DNA from: CAWKOH01 sp963851245
GTDB lineage: Bacteria > Actinomycetota > Acidimicrobiia > Acidimicrobiales > Palsa-688
Reading direction: 5' to 3'
Assembly (NCBI GenBank): GCA_963851245.1
Contig: CAWKOH010000007.1
Span: 124,001 to 188,000 of the forward strand
DNA length: 64,000 nt
The translations under genes were made by a program, and so were the position numbers. The notes beneath the pieces are model-generated. The model searched no databases, had not been told where the DNA came from, and worked only from the letters and a program-made list of their open reading frames with translations. Below, in pieces: positions 58,795-64,000 of this stretch. Position 1 is the first letter of the stretch, and each line of letters begins with the position of its first letter.

Positions 58795-60021
58795 CTAAGC
58801 CCAGGAGAGCATCAGGTCCTTCACGTGCCGCAGCCCGGGCGGGTACTCCAGCTTCTCGTGACCTGGCTTTATCCAGTAGTCGGGGATCCGGCGGTGCCAC
58901 TCCCGGAGGGTGACCCTTAGCTCCCGCCGGGCCAGGTGGCTGCCCAGGCATCGGTGCACACCACCCCCGAACGCGATGTGAGGGTTCTCGGCCCGGTCGA
59001 AACGCACCTCGAAGGCGTCGGGATAAATGCGGGGATCCACGTTGGCGGCCCCGTAGCTGATGAGCATGGCCGTGCCCTCTTTCACCTTCTGCCCGTTGGG
59101 CAGCTCGGTATCCTCCGTCGCCACTCGAGGGACGCTGCTCGGTACAGGTGACTCCCAGCGCATCAGCTCCTCGACGGCCGAGGGGATGATGGAGGGGTTT
59201 TCAACAATCTGACGGCGGTGGTCTGGGTGAGTGGCCAGGAAAGCGTAGAAGCAAGTGAGCGAATCGCTGACGGTATCCAACCCGGCGATGAGGAAGAGGT
59301 AGAGGATGTCCAGGATGTCTTCGCGGGAAAGTTTCTCCCCGTCGATCTCAGCGGCCATGAATCGGGTGACGATGTCATTCGCCGGGTTCGTTGTCCGCTT
59401 GTCGATGAGACCGCCGAAGTACTCATAGATCTCCTGCCCTGTGGCGTTCATGACGGCCTGCCGGCTGTCCATGTCGAGCAGGGCGTCGGGGTCGTGCTTC
59501 TCGGGGTGCAGGATCCCGTCACGCAACCGCAGGAACATCCGCAGTTCCTCCTCCGGGAGGCCCATGAGTCCGAGGAACACCGAGGATGGGAACAGGTCTG
59601 CGAAATCCTCGGTGAAGTTGCACTCGCCCCGGTCGATGAACTCGTCGATGAATCTGTTCACCCTGCGGGTGATGTCTTCTTCCTGCTCGTCCATCCGCTT
59701 CGGAGCGAAGAGCGGGTCAAGGAGCTTCCGGTACTTGGAGTGCTGCGGGGGATCCACATTCAACGGGATGAGAGGTCGTACGTTCCCGAGCTTCATCTCG
59801 ACACGCGAGGAGAAGAGTTCGTGGTGCCGCAGCACGTGCTCGGTAATCCCGCGGTCGAAGCTGAGCGCAACCTGGTCCATCGGCTGCAGGAAGCCGCCCC
59901 GGGCGAGAAGGTCCCTGTAGCGGGGCTGTGGCGACGAGAGGTCGAACAGGGCGGCCATGCCCGCTTGGTTGTCCGGCTCAGGCTGCGGAAGCGGCCTTAC
60001 ATCGGGCGCCGAGTCAGTCAT
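58795..60021 (-). CDS. Cytochrome P450
   Basis: 408 residues, soluble bacterial type. I-helix LYLFLIAGLDTVSDSLTCFY (AGxDT), K-helix AVEELMRWESPVPSSVPRVA (ExxR) and haem loop AFGGGVHRCLGSHLARRELR with the axial Cys. It hydroxylates a hydrophobic substrate using ferredoxin partners not seen here. It is the last gene of the minus-strand run 64000 to 58795, which also includes acyl-CoA dehydrogenases, suggesting steroid- or terpenoid-like catabolism (inference). Confidence 0.93.
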   Translation of the reverse strand: MTDSAPDVRPLPQPEPDNQAGMAALFDLSSPQPRYRDLLARGGFLQPMDQVALSFDRGITEHVLRHHELFSSRVEMKLGNVRPLIPLNVDPPQHSKYRKLLDPLFAPKRMDEQEEDITRRVNRFIDEFIDRGECNFTEDFADLFPSSVFLGLMGLPEEELRMFLRLRDGILHPEKHDPDALLDMDSRQAVMNATGQEIYEYFGGLIDKRTTNPANDIVTRFMAAEIDGEKLSREDILDILYLFLIAGLDTVSDSLTCFYAFLATHPDHRRQIVENPSIIPSAVEELMRWESPVPSSVPRVATEDTELPNGQKVKEGTAMLISYGAANVDPRIYPDAFEVRFDRAENPHIAFGGGVHRCLGSHLARRELRVTLREWHRRIPDYWIKPGHEKLEYPPGLRHVKDLMLSWA

Positions 60022-60137
60022 CGTCCCCCCTACCAGGTCCTGGAACCGGAGATCGTCAGTCGGCCCATCCTATCCACGCCCTGGAGCTAAGCCAGCCGTT
60101 CGGCGCCGGCCGACCCGACTGTCGCGTCGGCCCTGGG

Positions 60138-61346
60138 CTAGGACCGCGTCGGGTTCTGGAGAATGTCCCGGAACGGTACGTCTCGGTCGACCTGGGGCTC
60201 CTTTGGTAGTCCCAAAACCCGCTCGCCGATGGTGTTGCGCTGGATCTCACTCGTGCCCCCGGCGATCGCCCTCATGGGAGCAAAGCAGAGATCACCGGCT
60301 AGCACCGGGCCGTCCGGGTCCTCTGGCGCCCACGCCTGAGAGCTGGCGCCCGAGATCATCATCCCGAGGTTCGCGGACTGCCGGGCGAGGAGCGCCGTCG
60401 CCAGCTTGGCGACCGAGCCCTTGGAGCCGACCGGGATGCCTGCGGCGATCTCGTCTCGCATCTTCTGGCCCATGTAGGCCAGCACCTTCTCAGCCACGTA
60501 TAGCTGGGCCAGCTCCTGACGGAGCCTGAGGTCGCCGCTCAAGCCCCTCTTGCGGGCCGTCTCGATGTGGCGGGTGGAAGAGGGGCTGGCCCAGCCCTGG
60601 CCGCTGCCGCCGGCTCCCGTGCCGGCGCCCAGGGCCAGCCTCTCATGGGTCAGCATGGCGGTCAGGGCTCGCCAGCCATCGTCCTGGCGGCCGACCAGGC
60701 TGCCGGGGCCAACCCGAACGTCGTCGAGGAACACCTCGCTGAAGTGGGAGTCACCGGTCATTTGACGCAGCGGCCGGATGGTGACGCCTGGCGCCTTCAG
60801 GTCGACGATGAACATCGACAGGCCTGCGTGTTTCGGGACGTCTGGGTTGGTCCTGGCTACACACAGGGCGTAGTTCGACTGCTGGGCACCGGAGGTCCAG
60901 ACCTTCTGGCCGGAGATGACGTACTCGTCGCCGTCCCGCACGGCCCGGGTCTGCAGCCCGGCCAGATCGGAGCCGGCTCCCGGCTCCGATAGCAGCTGGG
61001 TCCAAACCTCTTCACCCCTGATCATCTTGGCCAGGTGGCGTTTCTTCTGTTCCTCGGAACCGAAGTCGAGAAGGGTGGGGGCGCAGATACCAGTGGTGAC
61101 CGCCTCACCGATCGGAGGCAGCTGATACCGGGCCGCCTCCTCCGAGAAGGCCTTCTGGTGCTCGGGGGTTAGGCCCTTCCCTCCATAGGCTGGATCCAGT
61201 GTCAGGCCGAGCAGCCCGGCGTCCCACAACTCCATCCGGAAGGCTCGGCCGGCGGCCAAATCGGCAGGGTCGTAACCCTCGAACCGCGGGGCGTTCTCGG
61301 CCAACCAGACCCGGGCCTGGCTCCGAAATTCATCTACTCCGATCAC
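60138..61346 (-). CDS. Acyl-CoA dehydrogenase
   Basis: 402 residues: GLTLDPAYGGKGLTPEHQKA, WTQLLSEPGAGSDLAGLQTR, VISGQKVWTSGAQQSNYALC and the C-terminal MRAIAGGTSEIQRNTIGERV. The catalytic Glu region is not the classical fatty-acyl form, as in FadE-type dehydrogenases of actinobacterial steroid/aromatic catabolism. FAD enzyme, alpha-beta oxidation of a CoA ester. A second copy ends the window at 63855. Confidence 0.92.
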   Translation of the reverse strand: MIGVDEFRSQARVWLAENAPRFEGYDPADLAAGRAFRMELWDAGLLGLTLDPAYGGKGLTPEHQKAFSEEAARYQLPPIGEAVTTGICAPTLLDFGSEEQKKRHLAKMIRGEEVWTQLLSEPGAGSDLAGLQTRAVRDGDEYVISGQKVWTSGAQQSNYALCVARTNPDVPKHAGLSMFIVDLKAPGVTIRPLRQMTGDSHFSEVFLDDVRVGPGSLVGRQDDGWRALTAMLTHERLALGAGTGAGGSGQGWASPSSTRHIETARKRGLSGDLRLRQELAQLYVAEKVLAYMGQKMRDEIAAGIPVGSKGSVAKLATALLARQSANLGMMISGASSQAWAPEDPDGPVLAGDLCFAPMRAIAGGTSEIQRNTIGERVLGLPKEPQVDRDVPFRDILQNPTRS

Positions 61347-61379
61347 GGGCCTTCCCCGATCATGGACCGGCAGTGTCCG

Positions 61380-62294
61380 CTACTTGGCAGGGGCCGGGGC
61401 TCGGACCATGTCCTTGACGGCGGGAACTACTGGCGGGGCCTCGCGCCAGCTCACGGTTCCGTCCTCGGGCAGGCCGGCCGGCATCCCTCCGTTGTGGACC
61501 CACGCCCAGTGCGAATGGTTCAGTTCATGCAGAGTGAAGCAAGCTTGCAGGCTGTTGTAGAAGCCCATGTTGTCGACGGTCTGGTTCACCGACTCCTTGA
61601 TTAGCAGAGCCGTCATGGTGGGCAGCTCTGCGATCCGGCGAGCGAACTCGAGCGTACGTTCCCCCAGCTCGTCGCTAGGGAAGATCTTCGACACCATGCC
61701 CAGCGAGTGGGCTTCCTCGACCTCGATGGCGTCACCGGTCAGGAGCAGCTCCTTCGTCTTGCGGGGGCCGAACTCCCAGGGGTGGGCGAAGTATTCCACC
61801 CCACACATACCGAGGCGGGTGCCCACAACGTCGGCGAATCGGGTGTTCTCCGCCGCCACGATGAGATCACAGGCCCACATGAGCATGAGCCCCGCCGCAT
61901 ACACGTTGCCGTGGACCTGGGCGATGGTGATCTTGCGCAGGTTGCGCCAGCGCAGCGTGTTCTGGAAGAAGTAGTGCCACTCTTGAAGCATCAGGTTCTC
62001 GGACCCTTTGCGGGTGGCGCCATTACCTTGGAAGGTGGGATGGAGGTCGGGACCCGGGGTCCGCTCCGCGACGGCCTCTTTCGAACCGAGGTCGTGGCCC
62101 GAGGAGAACATGGGCCCTGCTCCCGAGAGGATCACCACCCGGACCTGATCGTCCATCTCGGCCTGGACGAACGCCTCATCCAGCTCGACCAGCAGACCTC
62201 GGTTCTGGGCGTTCCGCGACCCGACCCGGTTCAGGGTTATGCGGGCGATCTTGCCCTCGTCCACCACCTCGTATTCGATGTACTTCCCGACCAC
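61380..62294 (-). CDS. Enoyl-CoA hydratase/isomerase family protein
   Basis: 304 residues: ARITLNRVGSRNAQNRGLLV, VVILSGAGPMFSSGHDLGSK (oxyanion hole) and AQVHGNVYAAGLMLMWACDL. MCGVEYFAHPWEFGPRKTKE and LLLTGDAIEVEEAHSLGMVS follow. The loop between the oxyanion strand and the catalytic helix is about 40 residues longer than in short-chain hydratases. Likely hydrates or isomerises the product of the adjacent dehydrogenase. Confidence 0.9.
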   Translation of the reverse strand: MVGKYIEYEVVDEGKIARITLNRVGSRNAQNRGLLVELDEAFVQAEMDDQVRVVILSGAGPMFSSGHDLGSKEAVAERTPGPDLHPTFQGNGATRKGSENLMLQEWHYFFQNTLRWRNLRKITIAQVHGNVYAAGLMLMWACDLIVAAENTRFADVVGTRLGMCGVEYFAHPWEFGPRKTKELLLTGDAIEVEEAHSLGMVSKIFPSDELGERTLEFARRIAELPTMTALLIKESVNQTVDNMGFYNSLQACFTLHELNHSHWAWVHNGGMPAGLPEDGTVSWREAPPVVPAVKDMVRAPAPAK

Positions 62295-62493
62295 CGTGGA
62301 CCTCCTTCTGGATCGCGTGTGAGATCAGCGGTACCCAGGTCCTCCGGGCCCGAGACTGTTGGTCGCATCATAGGAAGGTCAGACTTGGGGCGCTAATCCG
62401 GGGGACCCTCCCCTTTGGCGCGGAAGCCGGCTCGTCGATGTGCTATCCAGTTCCGGTATGGGGTGTGTGCCGCCCGTCACGAAAGGGGAAGCG

Positions 62494-62946
62494 GTGGACC
62501 GGCTGAACCACGTAAAGATCGTCACGCCCGACCCCGAGGCGATCGATTCGTTCCTGCGAGAGGTCCTGGAGATACCGGAAGGATGGAAGCTGGGGGAGAC
62601 GGTTCCCGCGACTGATCCGGCTTCTTCTCCTGCCCGCGGCCCGGACGGCGCGTTCACGATGGAGACGGTGAGCGCCTTCCGCGGCGCCGGGGGGCTCGGG
62701 GGCCTGATCACGGGTTCGACCGAAAGCCGTCAGTTCCAGATACTCCAGGGCGAGAAAGCCCATGTCTGGGGTGTGGCCATCGGTACCCGCCATCTCGAGC
62801 GCGCCCACGAGAGGTGCGTGGCACGCGGGATCCCCTGCACCGAGCCGGCGCTCACGGCGTGGGGAGATGGCGGGATCCGCTTCTTCTTCGCCGAGGTGGG
62901 CGGGATCGTGTTCGAGGTGATGCGAGCCGAGACAGCCGGTCCCTGA
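62494..62946 (+). CDS. VOC (glyoxalase/bleomycin-resistance) superfamily protein
   Basis: 150 residues from the GTG at 62494 (AAGGGGAA upstream; ATG 62458 gives a longer, less likely N-terminus). VDRLNHVKIVTPDPEAIDSF supplies the first metal His, VWGVAIGTRHLERAHERCVA the second half, and FFFAEVGGIVFEVMRAE the metal Glu. Substrate unknown; possibly an epimerase-like step on a CoA or ring-cleavage product. It is divergent from the enoyl-CoA hydratase. Confidence 0.85.
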   Translation: MDRLNHVKIVTPDPEAIDSFLREVLEIPEGWKLGETVPATDPASSPARGPDGAFTMETVSAFRGAGGLGGLITGSTESRQFQILQGEKAHVWGVAIGTRHLERAHERCVARGIPCTEPALTAWGDGGIRFFFAEVGGIVFEVMRAETAGP

Positions 62947-63001
62947 CAGGGGCTCTCGTTAGCGCTTAGTGCTCACAAAACCGACGCTTCGTCTGCAGCC
63001 C

Positions 63002-63829
63002 TCAGGCGGGCAGATCGAGCTGGCGGGCCAGCTGGGCCATGCCCGCCAACCATGATTCCAGATCACCGCGATCGGGAGTGAAGAGAAGGTGCTGGATGCC
63101 GGCTGACGCATAACTCGCAACCGCGGCGCGCACGGATTCGTCCTCCGTTCGCGCATCCCATGGGATTCGCAAGGAAACGGTGAAGTCCTCGTCTGGCCGA
63201 TCTTTCCGGATTCGCTCCACGAGGGACGCCGCGCCGGGCGGCTCCAGGCCGATGCCGTGGTAGCCGTCGCCCAGCCGGATCGCCCTTTGCACGGCGGCTT
63301 CGCTCGTGCCCCCGAGCCACAGCGGGATCTCGTGCGCCGGCTTGGGGAGGAGCCTAATCTGGTCGAACGGGTAGTAGTCGCCGCTGTGGCTCGCAGGATC
63401 GTCGTGCCAGGCCGTCTGCCACAAGGCGAGGATCTCCTCGAGCCGCCGGCTCCTGTGATCAAATGGCGCCCCGAGGGCCTCGTACTCGGCCCGGGACCAA
63501 CCGATGCCGGTGCCAACGATCAAGCGGCCCCCGCTCAGATGGTCGAGGCTGGCCAGAGTGTTGGCCAGGGCCAGGGGACTCGTGTACTGGGTTACGACCA
63601 GCACGCTGGTCCCGATGCCCACGCGGTTGGTGGCCGCGGCCGCGAAGGCCAGGGCCATCAGAGGGTCGTACAGGTAGGGTGAGGGGTAGGGCTGATCGGC
63701 CGGAACGATAAGGTGGTCACTGACCCAAACGTCGTCGAAGCCAAGCTCTTCGGCCTGGATGGCGGCCCGCTCGATCCCGCCAGTAGCAATGGCTCGGCCG
63801 AACTGGGGCAGATGTATACCGAAGCGCAT
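63002..63829 (-). CDS. LLM-class F420-dependent oxidoreductase
   Basis: 275 residues: MRFGIHLPQFGRAIATGGIE, ELGFDDVWVSDHLIVPADQP and LASLDHLSGGRLIVGTGIGW. EIPLWLGGTSEAAVQRAIRL and PFDHRSRRLEEILALWQTAW are luciferase-like monooxygenase family segments of the actinobacterial F420 subgroup. The natural substrate is unknown. Part of the minus-strand catabolic run. Confidence 0.88.
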   Translation of the reverse strand: MRFGIHLPQFGRAIATGGIERAAIQAEELGFDDVWVSDHLIVPADQPYPSPYLYDPLMALAFAAAATNRVGIGTSVLVVTQYTSPLALANTLASLDHLSGGRLIVGTGIGWSRAEYEALGAPFDHRSRRLEEILALWQTAWHDDPASHSGDYYPFDQIRLLPKPAHEIPLWLGGTSEAAVQRAIRLGDGYHGIGLEPPGAASLVERIRKDRPDEDFTVSLRIPWDARTEDESVRAAVASYASAGIQHLLFTPDRGDLESWLAGMAQLARQLDLPA

Positions 63830-63854
63830 GGCTGGTGAACCGCGACCAGTTGCC

Positions 63855-64000
63855 CTAACGGCTCGACGCGCTGCGCGGCACGTCGCGGAAAGGTATATCC
63901 CGGTCGATCGTCTTCTCGCGGGGCATACCGAGCACCCGCTCGCTGATCACGTTCCGGCTCATCTCGGTCGTCCCGCCACCGATACATGCGGCCTGTCGCA
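63855..64000 (-). CDS. Acyl-CoA dehydrogenase, C-terminal part (runs off the window)
   Basis: The minus strand from the edge reads RQAACIGGGTTEMSRNVISE, then RVLGMPREKTIDRDIPFRDV and the stop at 63855-63857. GGGTTEMSRNVISERVLGMP aligns with the FAD-binding C-terminus of the dehydrogenase at 60138 (GGTSEIQRNTIGERVLGLP). The N-terminal 350 residues lie beyond the right edge. Confidence 0.82.
   Translation of the reverse strand, partial: RQAACIGGGTTEMSRNVISERVLGMPREKTIDRDIPFRDVPRSASSR

Overview
The window is high-GC DNA from an actinobacterium, most likely an uncultured member of the Acidimicrobiia or a close relative. This is an inference from gene content: several F420/PPOX-type flavin proteins, an LLM-class (F420) oxidoreductase, a mycothiol-dependent (MDMPI-like) enzyme, a LigD-type repair protein, a SigB/F-type stress sigma factor with SigF-like promoters, and abundant acyl-CoA and amidohydrolase catabolism. 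There is no rRNA, CRISPR array or intact transposase. The only tRNA sequence is a 3' fragment.

Layout. (a) 1-6.2 kb is a decayed or badly resolved zone. It holds an FAD oxidoreductase fragment broken by a 20-bp duplication, a GNAT acetyltransferase, methyltransferase, SRPBCC and HTH remnants, and a tRNA-Tyr 3' fragment that looks like an attachment-site scar. Three minus-strand genes (a conserved hypothetical, an amidohydrolase and a PaaK-like CoA ligase) each carry several frameshifts. (b) 6.2-16.1 kb is a catabolic cluster: amidohydrolase, hydantoinase/oxoprolinase B and A subunits, a TetR regulator, a sugar-phosphate-isomerase-like protein, a D-aminoacylase-type amidohydrolase, a TauD-type dioxygenase and a cupin. 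(c) 16.2-32.6 kb is mostly housekeeping and stress genes: MsrA, phosphodiesterase, OsmC, a TraR/DksA-like protein without cysteines, PPOX proteins, two ABC-2 exporters, DipZ, two cell-wall enzymes, an orphan DNA methyltransferase, an MDMPI-like enzyme, DUF899, ArsR, AHSA1, TfoX and truncated leftovers. (d) 32.5-45.6 kb is a second catabolic cluster: TetR, class II aldolase, two acyl-CoA ligases, PPOX, three amidohydrolases, two redox genes (molybdopterin protein plus FAD reductase) and an MFS transporter. (e) 45.7-58.1 kb is a stress island: a small membrane protein, a STAS protein, LigD-type PE-Pol, membrane proteins, a MEDS-HATPase regulator, a sigma factor with an extra N-terminal domain, DUF72, GH65 phosphorylase and its phosphoglucomutase. 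(f) 58.1-64 kb holds 3-methyladenine glycosylase, then P450, two acyl-CoA dehydrogenases, enoyl-CoA hydratase and an LLM oxidoreductase, which looks like a degradation operon.

How the genes may work together. Clusters (b), (d) and (f) repeat one theme: metal-dependent amidohydrolase-2 enzymes paired with CoA ligases, followed by acyl-CoA oxidation. This fits degradation of an aromatic or cyclic carboxylic substrate that cannot be identified from sequence alone. In cluster (d), three copies of a 15-bp near-palindrome (TAGANTYAGACTCCA) lie beside the TetR gene and inside two amidohydrolase promoters, which suggests a local regulon. In island (e), GTTT-N14-16-GGGTAG promoters occur before the sigma gene itself, a stress-type small protein and a possible small RNA, which suggests an autoregulated SigF-like circuit.

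Five otherwise healthy genes (hyuB, DUF899, AHSA1, the acyl-CoA ligase at 34.3-35.9 kb and MEDS-HATPase) carry single frameshifts, two of them at C/G runs. Some may be consensus errors rather than mutations.
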